In this document: piece after piece, positions 8,904 through 17,065 of the stretch
Layout of the letters: every line of letters starts with the position of its first letter
How positions within the stretch are numbered: the first letter of the stretch is position 1
NCBI GenBank assembly: GCA_036013505.1
Contig: CP107851.1
Span: 3,224,001 to 3,288,000 of the forward strand
From: Streptomyces sp. NBC_00510
GTDB lineage: Bacteria; Actinomycetota; Actinomycetes; Streptomycetales; Streptomycetaceae
Direction: 5' to 3'
DNA: 64,000 nucleotides
The notes under the pieces: generated by a model
What the model saw: the letters and a program-made list of their open reading frames with translations, nothing else
Told to the model about the DNA's origin: nothing
Database searches by the model: none
Program-made: the position numbers and the translations under genes

Positions 8904-11780
8904 TTGAAGGACCAGTTGCGTTATGCCGTCCTGGGCCCGGTCAGGGCATGGCGGGGTGCGGACGAGGTCGACCTGGGACCGCCCCAGCAGCGGGCGGTGC
9001 TGGCCGCGCTCCTGCTGGCCGACGGTGCCCAGGTGTCGGCCGGCGAACTGATCGACGCGGTGTGGGGTACGCGGACGCCCGCTTCCGCGCTGGGCACGTT
9101 GCGCACCTACGTGCACCGGCTGCGCAGGGCACTGGACCCCGCCGGGGAGGGCGCGTCCTCCACGATCCAGTCCGTGGGGCGCGGTTACCAGCTCCGTATG
9201 CCACCGGACGGACTCGACCTCGGGATCTTCCAGGAGCTGCTCAACCGGACGGAGCGCGCCCTCGACGCGGGGAGCCCGAAGGAGGCGGCCGGGCACGCAC
9301 GTGCGGCCCTGGCGCTGTGGCAGGGATCCGCCCTGTCGGGAGTCCGCGGCGCGTACGCGGACTCCCAGCGGCACAGGCTCGGTGAACAACGGCTGTCCGG
9401 CGAGGCGATGCTCATGAGGGCCGAGATCGACCTCGGTTCGCACGTGCAGGCGGTCGGCAAGCTGACCGGGCTCGTGAGCGAGCACCCGCTCGACGAGCGG
9501 TTCCGGGAGATGCTGATGCTCGCCCTCTACCGGTCGGGACGGCAGGCTGCGGCCCTGGCCACCTACCGCGAGGGACAGGAACTGCTGGCGGAGGAGCTCG
9601 GCGTCGACCCCGGCCCGGGCCTCCAGCGGATGTTCCAGCGCGTGCTGCGTGCGGACGGCGACCTCGTCGCCCCGGTGGCCCAGGCCCGTACGGACCGGAC
9701 CTGTACGGAGCAGGCCCGTACGGAGCAGGTGGACACCGCCCGCGGGCAGGTGCCCCCCGCGGCGGCGACGCCCGCCCAATTGCCTGCGGGCCCGGCGCCG
9801 TTCGTCGGCCGGGAGGCCGAACTGTCCGTCGCGACGGGCCTGCCGGCGGAGAGCGGGGCGGCGGTGAGCGTCGTCACCGGCATGGCGGGTGTCGGGAAGA
9901 CGGCATTCGCCGTCCACTGGGCCCGGCAGGTCGCCGACGGCTTCCCCGACGGGCAGATCTTCCTCAATCTGCGGGGCTTCGACCACGCGGGTCCTCCGCT
10001 CGGCCCGGAACAGGCCCTGCGCACGGTGCTGGACGCCCTGGGCGCCAGCGTCGGGAGCGAGCCGCAGGACGTCGACGCGCTGGCGGCCCTGCACCGGACC
10101 TGGCTCGCCGGGAAGCGCGTGCTGCTGCTCCTGGACAACGCGCGCGACGCCGCCCAGGTCCGGCCCCTGCTGCCGGGGGCGCCCGGATGCCTGGTGATCG
10201 TGACCAGCCGCGACCAGATGGCCGGCCTGGTGGCCGTCGACGGTGCCCGGCCGATCCCCCTGGACGTGCTGTCGGCGTCGGAGGGACACAGCCTCCTGAC
10301 GCGTCGTCTCGGAGGTACCAGGACGGCGGCCGAGCCCGAGGCGGTCGCGGACATCGTCGCGATGTGCTGCCGGCTGCCGCTGGCGCTGGCGATCACCGCC
10401 GGCCGCGCGGTGACCCGCCCGGCCATGCCGCTGTCGGTCATCGCGGCGGAACTGCACGACAGCGCCGGTGACCTCGACGCCTTCCGCAGCGGCGACGCCG
10501 CGGCCGACGTCCGCGCCGCCTTCGCCTGCTCCTACCGGGCGCTCGGCACCGATGCCGCACGGCTGTTCCGGATGCTCGCGCTCCATCCGGGCCCCGACAT
10601 CGGGCCGGGTGCCGCGGCGAGCCTCGGCGGGTTCTCCATGGCGCACACGCGCCGGTTGCTGGACGAACTGCTCCAGGCCCATCTCGTGGACGAGCGCTGC
10701 CCCGGCCGGTTCGCCTCGCACGACCTGTTGGGCGCGTACGCCTCCGAACTGCTCGACTCGACGGAGACGGAGGACGAGCAGGACGCGGGACGCCGCAGGC
10801 TGCTGGACCACTACCTGCACAGCGCCGGCCACGCGAGGCGGCTCTTCACCTCCGGCCGGGACGACATCGGCATACCCCCGGCGGCGCCGGGCGCGTACGT
10901 CGAGGAGTTCGCCCGCGGGGGCGGCGGCGAAGCGGCACGACGATGGTTCGACGCCGAGCACGCCGCGCTGGTCGCCTGCGTCGGCCTGGCCTCCGACCGG
11001 TCCTTCGACACGCACGCGTGGCGACTCGCCTGGGCCGTCAGGCCCTACCTGGACCGCCGGTTCGGATGGCACGAGATAGAGGTGACCCACCGGGCGGCCC
11101 TGGGCGCGACGCGCCGCCTGGGCGACCTGCTCGCCGAGGCGCACACCCTCCTGGGGCTCGCCCGGGCGACGGCGACGCTCGGTCGCATGGAGGAGGCCCG
11201 TGGGCACATGGCCCGCTCGGTGGAGCTGTTCGTCAGGACCGGGGACGCCGCCACCGCCGGGAACGCCTACCGCCAGGCCGGATGGCTGGCCGAGCGCCTG
11301 GGCGACGTACGCGGCGCGCTGGATTACGCCTCACAGGCACTGGAGTTGAGCCGGGCGAGCGGCGACGCCGTGACGACGGCACGCTCGCTCAACGCGGTCG
11401 GCTGGTACCACGCCCTGCTCGGACAGTACGACCAGGCCCTGGTCCACTGCCGGGAGGCCGTGCCCCTGCACGACGCGGTCGGTGACGTGTGCGGCTCGGC
11501 GGACACCCACGACAGCATCGGCTACGCCCATCATCAACTGGGCCGGCACGAGCAGGCCGTGTCCGCCTACCGGGAGGCCCTCGCCCGCTACCGCGCGATC
11601 GGCGTCCTGTACGGCAGTGCCGACACCCTCGGCCGGCTCGGCGACACCTACCTGAGCATGGGCCGGCCGGCGGACGCGCGGGACGCCTGGTGCGACGCCC
11701 TGGACGTCTTCGACGCGATGGGCCACGGGCGGGGCGACGACATCCGGACCAGGATCAAGGAGCTGGACGGGGGCGGTTAG
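8904..11780 (+). CDS. SARP-type transcriptional regulator with NB-ARC and TPR domains (AfsR-like)
   Basis: A 958-residue regulator laid out like AfsR: an OmpR-type winged helix (about residues 1-95), a BTAD domain (about 100-245), an NB-ARC ATPase and C-terminal TPR repeats (about 760-950). Walker A is GMAGVGKT at 326-333; Walker B is VLLLLDN at about 405; a sensor-like VIVTSRD follows. It should bind direct repeats near promoters of secondary-metabolite genes after ATP-driven oligomerisation. The start is TTG at 8904, with AAGGA 6 nt upstream and no better ATG. AfsR itself is phosphorylated by AfsK; no kinase is adjacent here. No biosynthetic cluster is next to it, so its targets are elsewhere or unknown. 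Confidence 0.88.
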   Translation: MKDQLRYAVLGPVRAWRGADEVDLGPPQQRAVLAALLLADGAQVSAGELIDAVWGTRTPASALGTLRTYVHRLRRALDPAGEGASSTIQSVGRGYQLRMPPDGLDLGIFQELLNRTERALDAGSPKEAAGHARAALALWQGSALSGVRGAYADSQRHRLGEQRLSGEAMLMRAEIDLGSHVQAVGKLTGLVSEHPLDERFREMLMLALYRSGRQAAALATYREGQELLAEELGVDPGPGLQRMFQRVLRADGDLVAPVAQARTDRTCTEQARTEQVDTARGQVPPAAATPAQLPAGPAPFVGREAELSVATGLPAESGAAVSVVTGMAGVGKTAFAVHWARQVADGFPDGQIFLNLRGFDHAGPPLGPEQALRTVLDALGASVGSEPQDVDALAALHRTWLAGKRVLLLLDNARDAAQVRPLLPGAPGCLVIVTSRDQMAGLVAVDGARPIPLDVLSASEGHSLLTRRLGGTRTAAEPEAVADIVAMCCRLPLALAITAGRAVTRPAMPLSVIAAELHDSAGDLDAFRSGDAAADVRAAFACSYRALGTDAARLFRMLALHPGPDIGPGAAASLGGFSMAHTRRLLDELLQAHLVDERCPGRFASHDLLGAYASELLDSTETEDEQDAGRRRLLDHYLHSAGHARRLFTSGRDDIGIPPAAPGAYVEEFARGGGGEAARRWFDAEHAALVACVGLASDRSFDTHAWRLAWAVRPYLDRRFGWHEIEVTHRAALGATRRLGDLLAEAHTLLGLARATATLGRMEEARGHMARSVELFVRTGDAATAGNAYRQAGWLAERLGDVRGALDYASQALELSRASGDAVTTARSLNAVGWYHALLGQYDQALVHCREAVPLHDAVGDVCGSADTHDSIGYAHHQLGRHEQAVSAYREALARYRAIGVLYGSADTLGRLGDTYLSMGRPADARDAWCDALDVFDAMGHGRGDDIRTRIKELDGGG

Positions 11781-11966
11781 GTCCTGCCTCCCGGCCGCCC
11801 CCCGGAGCCGCGCCGGGTCGCCCGTGAACGGGTCGTCAACGAGACGTCCATGGAACGTGGATGCCCGCGCGGTTGCCTGTCGGTGGCACGGCATCGCCCC
11901 GTGGGGGCGGTGCGCCCCCGCGTGCCGTGTGCACCTGCTCGTACGAACACAGCAAGGGAAGAAGCA

Positions 11967-12602
11967 ATGTCGCGTTCCTACGCATCGCTCGGCATGGCCG
12001 CCGCGCTCGGAGGTGTCCTGCTGCTCGCCGGATGCGGTGACCCCGACGGCGGATCCGCGTCCCAGGCTCCCGCCGCGCCCGCCGCCGCCTCGCAGGACGC
12101 CGGATCCGGCGGCGCCGCGAACGGCGGTACCGGGAACGGCGGTACCGGGAACGGCGGTACCGGGAACGGCGGTACCGGTAACGGCGCCTCCGGCGGTCAG
12201 GGGTCCGGGTCGACCAACCCGTCCGGGGGCTACTGGCCCGCCACCGTGCAGCTCGGCCACAACGACGGTCTCGGCAGCACCGTGGTGGACGGTGAGGGCA
12301 GGACGCTCTACCGCTTCGACCCGGACTCCGCCCATCCCTCGAAGGCGACCTGCGTCGACGCCTGCGCGGTCACCTGGCCGCCCGTCCTCGTCAACGACGA
12401 GATCACCTTCAAGGGGCTGGACAGCACCACGATCTCCGCGGTCACCAGGCCCGACGGCACGCATCAGCTGACCATCGGGGGCTGGCCGGTCTACAAGTTC
12501 TCCAAGGACACGGCGGCCGGGGACACCAAGGGCGAGGGCGTCGGCGGCACCTGGTTCGCCGTCGCCCCCGACGGCACGAAGGCCAAGGACAGAAAGGACT
12601 GA
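11967..12602 (+). CDS. Secreted lipoprotein with COG4315 repeats
   Basis: A 211-residue lipoprotein. The signal peptide ends in the lipobox LLAGC with Cys23. A low-complexity linker with four GGTGN units follows. Then come two copies of the secreted-repeat module of unknown function (PF03640-type): one around GRTLYRFDPDSAHPSKATC, with CVDACAVTWPP, and one around GGWPVYKFSKD. It should be anchored outside the membrane. Function is unknown; homologues are sometimes linked to redox or metal homeostasis. The ATG at 11967 has AAGGGAAG upstream. A strong terminator follows. Confidence 0.85.
   Translation: MSRSYASLGMAAALGGVLLLAGCGDPDGGSASQAPAAPAAASQDAGSGGAANGGTGNGGTGNGGTGNGGTGNGASGGQGSGSTNPSGGYWPATVQLGHNDGLGSTVVDGEGRTLYRFDPDSAHPSKATCVDACAVTWPPVLVNDEITFKGLDSTTISAVTRPDGTHQLTIGGWPVYKFSKDTAAGDTKGEGVGGTWFAVAPDGTKAKDRKD
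12120..12179 (+). repeat. Four 15-bp tandem repeats inside the lipoprotein linker
   Basis: The unit AACGGCGGTACCGGG is repeated four times, the last copy ending in T. Each copy encodes NGGTG. The repeat keeps the frame, so copy number could change without breaking the protein. Confidence 0.9.
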
Positions 12603-12611
12603 CGGCCCGGT

Positions 12612-12648
12612 CGGGCGCCGGGCCGGACCCCCACCGGCCCGGCGCCCG
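12612..12648 (+). terminator. Strong terminator after the COG4315 lipoprotein gene
   Basis: A 15-bp perfect GC-only stem (12612-12626 with 12634-12648) and a 7-nt loop start 9 nt after the stop codon. Confidence 0.7.
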
Positions 12649-12676
12649 GAACGCGTGGGACAGGACGGTGACGACG

Positions 12677-12808
12677 ATGGCGGCACACGCGACAGGCACA
12701 ACAGGTAAGGCAGGAAGGGCAGGGAGGGCGGCCGAGGCGATCACCCGGCGGCCAGGGCCCCACCTCACGCAGGGCGCACGCGCCGGCACCCCGGGAGCCC
12801 ACCGGTGA
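12677..12808 (+). CDS. Putative 43-residue small ORF overlapping the DUF4255 gene
   Basis: An ATG at 12677 opens a 43-residue frame rich in Ala, Gly, Arg and Thr (MAAHATGTTGKAGRAGRA at the start). Its TGA overlaps the GTG start of the next gene (GTGA, 12805-12808). The overlap suggests translational coupling. The upstream GGACGGTG is only a moderate ribosome site, and the protein has no recognisable domain. It may be a real leader or simply chance. Confidence 0.3.
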   Translation: MAAHATGTTGKAGRAGRAAEAITRRPGPHLTQGARAGTPGAHR

Positions 12809-13389
12809 TCCACGAGGTTGACGAGGCACTGCGGCGCCTGCTGTCCGCGCGGGCGCTGCCGGGCGGGGCCGCGGACATCGTCTTCGACGCTCCCACCCGC
12901 GCCTGGGCGACCCGGCGCGAGGCTCCCACCGTGAACGCGCACCTCTACGACGTGCGGGAGGAGACGGCCGCTCGGGAGCACGGTACGGCGGCACTGCGCG
13001 ATCCCGCCGGCACGTTCACCGCGCATCGGCGACCGCCCCGCTGGTTCCGGCTGTCGTACCTGCTCACGGCGTGGGCCGACCGCGCCGAGGACGAGCACCG
13101 GCTCCTCTCCGCGGTCCTGTCCTGCCTGCTCCCCCACGAGTCACTGCCGGCCGGGTACCTCGAAGGAGCCCTGGCGGACCTCGGCCTGACCGTTCCCCTC
13201 GTGATCGGGACCCGGCAGGACGAGCCCCGATCCGGCGCGGACACCCGGTCCGCCCTCGGCGGGGAGCTCAAGCCCTCGCTGGAGGTCGTGGTGACCATGC
13301 CGGTGGCGGTCCACACGGACCACACGGTGCCGCGGCAGGTCCTGGAGCCGAGGGTGGCGATGGTGCACGACTTCCCCCGGCGGCCGTGA
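12805..13389 (+). CDS. DUF4255 (Pvc16-like) protein, orphan
   Basis: A 194-residue protein matching the DUF4255 family, which corresponds to the Pvc16/Afp16-like cap or tube-terminator component of contractile injection systems. The start MIHEVDEALRRLL is typical. So are NAHLYDVREE, the FRLSYLLTAWADRAEDEHRLLS segment and the later strand-rich part. The GTG start at 12805 lies within a GTGA overlap with a small upstream frame. No sheath, tube, baseplate or AAA+ ATPase gene is nearby, so here it is separated from the usual cluster. Its role in this setting is unknown. Confidence 0.75.
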   Translation: MIHEVDEALRRLLSARALPGGAADIVFDAPTRAWATRREAPTVNAHLYDVREETAAREHGTAALRDPAGTFTAHRRPPRWFRLSYLLTAWADRAEDEHRLLSAVLSCLLPHESLPAGYLEGALADLGLTVPLVIGTRQDEPRSGADTRSALGGELKPSLEVVVTMPVAVHTDHTVPRQVLEPRVAMVHDFPRRP

Positions 13390-13411
13390 AAGGCGGGGAC
13401 TCCAGGTGCCC

Positions 13412-13447
13412 CGGCCCGGCGACGCGGGACGCCGTCCGGCCGGGCCG
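13412..13447. terminator. Imperfect terminator between the DUF4255 and GNAT genes
   Basis: CGGCCCGGC (13412-13420) pairs with GCCGGGCCG (13439-13447) around an 18-nt loop, between convergent genes. Confidence 0.4.
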
Positions 13448-13456
13448 CACCGGTCG

Positions 13457-14233
13457 TCACGCCTGCTGCGGGGCCGAGATCATGGTCAGCTGCTCCTCGG
13501 TGCGGAAGCCCGCCGAGGCGTACACGGATTCGCCCATGCTGCTCGCGTAGAGGTACGCGGTGGTGGCACCGGCGGCGTGGCCCGCGCGCACGATCTCCAT
13601 GGTGACGGCCCTCCCGTAGCCGCGGCGCCGGTACTCCGGGAGCGTGGAGATGTTGAAGATCCCCGTCAGACCACCGGCCACGGCTCCCAGCCCCGTCCCC
13701 ACCGGAACGCCATCCACCTCGGCCAGGTAGCAGGTGAAGCCCTCGATGCGGGCGATGCCCGGATCGGCGAACATGCTGAAGAACGCGTACGGTGCTTCGA
13801 AGCCCTCCGCCATCACCTTGGCGTACAGGCCGAGTTCGCCGCCGTCCAGCGCGCGGACGGTCAGGGACCAGTCGACGGGCTCCGGCGGCATTCCCTCGGC
13901 TGCATTCCTGATCATGAGCGGTGTGCGGTCGAACCGGGTCAGCCCGTGCCGCGCCGCCACCTCGGTGACCTCGGCTGCGGGTACCCCGCGCACGTAGATG
14001 CTCCAGGGGACGTCCCACGGCTCGGAGGCCGCCAGCGCGGCTATCTCTTCCGCACTCGGTTCCAGCGCCGGGGCGAGGATGCCGTTCAGCGAGGCGACCG
14101 GCGCCCCGGTGACGGCCAGCAGGGCGCCGCCCGCACCCCTGCGGGTGCGTCCGGTGGCCACGCCGGCCAGTCCCTCCACGACGTCGGTGTAGGCGGATGC
14201 GACCGGCGCGAGCGGGTCCTGGACTCGGGTCAT
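13457..14233 (-). CDS. GNAT-superfamily N-acetyltransferase
   Basis: A 258-residue protein with a C-terminal GNAT domain. The acetyl-CoA loop is STLPEYRRRGYGRAVTMEIV, followed by TTAYLYASSMGESVYASAGF. The N-terminal 130 residues form a second, divergent module seen in many actinobacterial GNATs. The substrate is unknown. The start ATG at 14233 overlaps the stop of the upstream AraC-type gene (ATGA), so the two are translationally coupled and should be functionally linked. The longer reading frame to 14455 runs inside the regulator gene and is rejected. Confidence 0.85.
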   Translation of the reverse strand: MTRVQDPLAPVASAYTDVVEGLAGVATGRTRRGAGGALLAVTGAPVASLNGILAPALEPSAEEIAALAASEPWDVPWSIYVRGVPAAEVTEVAARHGLTRFDRTPLMIRNAAEGMPPEPVDWSLTVRALDGGELGLYAKVMAEGFEAPYAFFSMFADPGIARIEGFTCYLAEVDGVPVGTGLGAVAGGLTGIFNISTLPEYRRRGYGRAVTMEIVRAGHAAGATTAYLYASSMGESVYASAGFRTEEQLTMISAPQQA

Positions 14234-15255
14234 GACGGACCGACCTTTCTCTGGTCTCTCAAGTACGCGGCCGGAGTGGCCCCGTAGAACGATTTGAAGT
14301 GCCTGATGAAGTGACTGGCGTCCGAGAAGTGCCAACGCGCCGCGATCTCCGACATCCCGGCCGCGCCGCCCACGTTCATGAGCTCGTCGTGCGCCCTCTG
14401 CAACCGCCTCCGCCGGGCGAACGCCATGACGGAGTCGTCCGACGCCGAGAAGCACCGGTGCAGCGTCCGCAGGGACACCCCGACGCTCCGGGCGACCATC
14501 GGAGGGGACAGGTCACCGCTCTCCAGGTGCTTCTCTATGACGTTCTTGGCGGCGACCACGACGGCCCCGGGGTGGTCGTCCAGCCGCGGGCCGGGGCGCT
14601 CCGAGATGATCCGGGAGAACAGCGTGGCCAGGGCGTCCCTGGCCATCCGCTGCGCGGCGACCGAACCCTCCAGTTCACCGCTGCTCCTCTTGATCGTTTC
14701 AAGGAAGTTGACGAAGAACCGGACCTCGGGGACGTCGACGTCCGACACGTACGCGTCGCTGAGCGCCTTGAGCGATCCGAGGTGCGGAACGACGAGGTGC
14801 CGCGGGATCGATATGACGTGCGCGGTCGTCGCCGGCGAGCAGGAGAACTCCCAGGAGGACTTGGTGTCGCGAATGCAGATCTGCCCGGGCTTGACCGCAT
14901 GCCTTTTCCTCCCGCCCAGGAACTCGATCCAGCCCGAGGTCACCAGATCGGCCACGATCGGATCCCGGTCGTGGTTGTTGCCCGATACCCCGGTCAGCGA
15001 ATCGCAGTACACCTGGGCGGACAGCAGGCCGTCGATGAGGTGCCCGTTCGCGGCGAATCGAAAACCGCGGTAAACGGCGGGACGAGGAACGGCAAGGCGT
15101 ATGAGGTGTGAGAACGGGCCCCGCTCCCATTGCGAGAAATGGCGCTCGGAAACTTGTGCCTGTTCGGCCGTGAGGCTCATTCTCTCCCGGTAGTTTATCG
15201 CGCTGTCGTGAACCGGCCATGGATTCACCGAGCCCGCCGTCCGCTGACCTTCCAC
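14230..15255 (-). CDS. AraC-family transcriptional regulator
   Basis: A 341-residue regulator with an N-terminal AraC-binding-domain-like region (about 60-230). The C-terminal double helix-turn-helix (about 240-335) reads VARSVGVSLRTLHRCF and then AARWHFSDASHFIRHFKSFYGATPAAYLR, the typical end. It likely controls the coupled acetyltransferase gene and perhaps itself. Two starts compete: GTG at 15255, with GGGAGG 6 nt away, and ATG at 15180 (MSLTAEQ), with GGGAGAGA directly upstream. I list the longer form; the shorter is equally plausible. Confidence 0.85.
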   Translation of the reverse strand: MEGQRTAGSVNPWPVHDSAINYRERMSLTAEQAQVSERHFSQWERGPFSHLIRLAVPRPAVYRGFRFAANGHLIDGLLSAQVYCDSLTGVSGNNHDRDPIVADLVTSGWIEFLGGRKRHAVKPGQICIRDTKSSWEFSCSPATTAHVISIPRHLVVPHLGSLKALSDAYVSDVDVPEVRFFVNFLETIKRSSGELEGSVAAQRMARDALATLFSRIISERPGPRLDDHPGAVVVAAKNVIEKHLESGDLSPPMVARSVGVSLRTLHRCFSASDDSVMAFARRRRLQRAHDELMNVGGAAGMSEIAARWHFSDASHFIRHFKSFYGATPAAYLRDQRKVGPS

Positions 15256-15739
15256 CCGTATCCTCCCGCGATCGCCCCGTCACCCGCCACACAACGCGTT
15301 GAGCGATCGACGTAAAACCTGCATTGATGTTGTTCACCCCTGATCGGCCGCCCGGTCGGCACACCCCCACACAAGGGGATGTCGAGCACGTCAGCCGATT
15401 CCCGACGATGAGGACGCCGCAGCCGGGCGCCCGTACCCAAGAGGGCCACAGCGCGCTCCGGCACCCTTGACAAGGTTGTCACCGAGACGGGCCTCATTGC
15501 CCGCGAGGTCGTTCACGACCGGGTGCGCCCGGCGCCAGGAGTGCACGTCAGCCGACGGCAACACCGCACAGCGGGGGCGGGCACAGCTCGTACGACACGC
15601 CACGGGCGCGTCGACGGCTGCTCGTCGGCATTATTTCCGACGGCACCGCTCATCGAATAGTACGACCGTGCCAGATCGCCCCCCGCGTGGAACGTGGGAC
15701 CGGCACTCCGCTTCCATGCGTCACGGCCCCGGACCGCCG
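15256..15739. other. Intergenic region upstream of the AraC-type gene
   Basis: About 480 nt with no convincing coding frame. It holds the TGACAA/TTGTCA inverted repeat at 15468-15481 and a CAACGCGTTG palindrome at about 15294-15303, close to the AraC-type gene. The segment near 15625-15665 is less GC-rich than its surroundings. The rest shows nothing I can name. Confidence 0.4.
15468..15481. promoter_or_regulatory. Inverted repeat upstream of the AraC-type gene
   Basis: TGACAA and TTGTCA face each other across 2 nt, about 215 nt upstream of the GTG start. This is a candidate operator; no promoter elements clearly match it. Confidence 0.3.
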
Positions 15740-15776
15740 GGGGGATCCGGCCACCGGCCCGGTGGCCGGATCCCCC
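15740..15776 (-). terminator. Strong terminator after the DUF4232 lipoprotein gene
   Basis: A 16-bp perfect stem (15740-15755 with 15761-15776) and a 5-nt loop lie 12 nt beyond the stop codon at 15789. Confidence 0.7.
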
Positions 15777-15788
15777 GGGACGCGCGGG

Positions 15789-16490
15789 TCAGCGGGCGGG
15801 CCGGACCGGGCCGACCTTCAGGCCGCCCGCGCCCCGGCCGCTGCACTGCGAGGCCTTCCACGCCACGTTGATCTGGTCCTTCGAACCGGGCGGGAACACG
15901 CCGAGGTAGTTGACGCTCCGCAGCGCGCACACGTCGTCGGAGTACCCGGCCTGCCCGTTCGGCGCCTGCGCGTCGACGACGGCGCGGGCGTCCGGGTCCA
16001 GGGTCACCGTGGCGACCGGCGTCCCCGTGGTGCGTTCCGCGGCAGTTCCCACCTGCCCGCCGTCACGCCCGTGGAAGGACACCCCGGGGAAGCCCGTGAG
16101 CGTGCACGCCGTCCTGCCCGTGTTCCGGAAGACCAGCTGGAAATGCGTCGTGCCGGCGCCGGAGTCCTTGTCCCCGATGGAAACCGAGAGCTGCGCGGAC
16201 GCGCACCGCTGCGCTCCGCCCTCACGCCCCGAGCCGGAATCGGCGACGGAATCCTGTCCCGCGGAACGGTCGGGCGACCCGGCCCCGGAATCCCGGCCCT
16301 CCCCGTCCGAACCGCCGTCGCCCGAATTCCCGCGGGCCGGTGACGCGATCCCGGAGGGCGCCGCCGCGGAGGACGGGGACGAGCCGGCTCCGGAAGCGTC
16401 CTTCGTATCCGGTCCGCACGCCGTCACGGCGAAACCGGCCACGACCAGAGCGAGAACGGGAACGGCACGGCGGGCAGTCGAAACCTGCAT
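15789..16490 (-). CDS. DUF4232-domain lipoprotein
   Basis: A 233-residue secreted protein. The signal peptide ends in AVTAC (Cys25), so it is probably a lipoprotein. A Ser/Gly/Asp-rich linker (about 28-100) leads to a C-terminal DUF4232 domain (about 105-230). That domain has the typical paired cysteines (CASAQLSVSIGD, CTLTGFPGVSF, CALRS, SQC) and the LVFRNTG strand. Function is unknown; it is an immunoglobulin-like exported domain common in Streptomyces. The ATG at 16490 has GGGG upstream; the frame extends further but into non-coding-like sequence. Confidence 0.85.
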   Translation of the reverse strand: MQVSTARRAVPVLALVVAGFAVTACGPDTKDASGAGSSPSSAAAPSGIASPARGNSGDGGSDGEGRDSGAGSPDRSAGQDSVADSGSGREGGAQRCASAQLSVSIGDKDSGAGTTHFQLVFRNTGRTACTLTGFPGVSFHGRDGGQVGTAAERTTGTPVATVTLDPDARAVVDAQAPNGQAGYSDDVCALRSVNYLGVFPPGSKDQINVAWKASQCSGRGAGGLKVGPVRPAR

Positions 16491-17065
16491 CGGAATAACC
16501 CCAATTTCTTGACGCCGGCGAGGCCTTTCCCCGCCATGTCCCTCACTCTGACCGCTCACCCGGCACCGGACCAGGCACGCAGGGGCCCTGTGACGACCCC
16601 ATCCGTGATCGGTTACCGACCGATGACACCGGAGAAATTCCCGGCACCTAAATAGATGCACGTGCATTCAGCCGGTGCTGTCGGCGCGCGGGACATAGAT
16701 CCGCCGGCCGGCGCTTCCACGGCACCTTCTTGACATCCACCGCGTATCCGTTCCGTCGTTTTCGTTCGTGCTGCGCTGTCGCTCCCCTCAGTCAATCCGG
16801 TGGGCGTTCACGCCTCGTCGACTGCGCGTTGACGAATCGTCCTTCGGCGGTTGACGCGGGTGCCGACCGGGCGTCCCGGCACGCCCGAATGGAAGATCCG
16901 CGCCCCGCGATGGAAGGGATGTGCCGATATCGCGGGGGCGTTGGCCATCGCCTCTGACGCTTTGTCATGCTGATCTCCCCGCCGCCCCCTGAACCTCGCG
17001 CATCGCCGTGCGGCGCGGGCCCTGGTGCATCAACCACCGTCCGAGGTCGAAGGAGACCGCACACC
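16491..17065. other. 575-bp divergent intergenic region
   Basis: This separates the DUF4232 lipoprotein gene (minus) from a membrane-protein gene (plus). It contains the perfect palindrome at 16656-16667, a TTGACA hexamer at about 16732 with no good partner, and several GTTGACG-like strings (about 16828-16860). It is less GC-rich than the genes around it. No RNA or further gene is evident. Confidence 0.4.
16656..16667. promoter_or_regulatory. Perfect 12-bp palindrome in a divergent intergenic region
   Basis: ATGCACGTGCAT is a perfect inverted repeat in an AT-richer pocket, 166 nt upstream of the DUF4232 lipoprotein start and about 400 nt upstream of the membrane-protein gene. It is a candidate operator with no known regulator. 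Confidence 0.3.
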
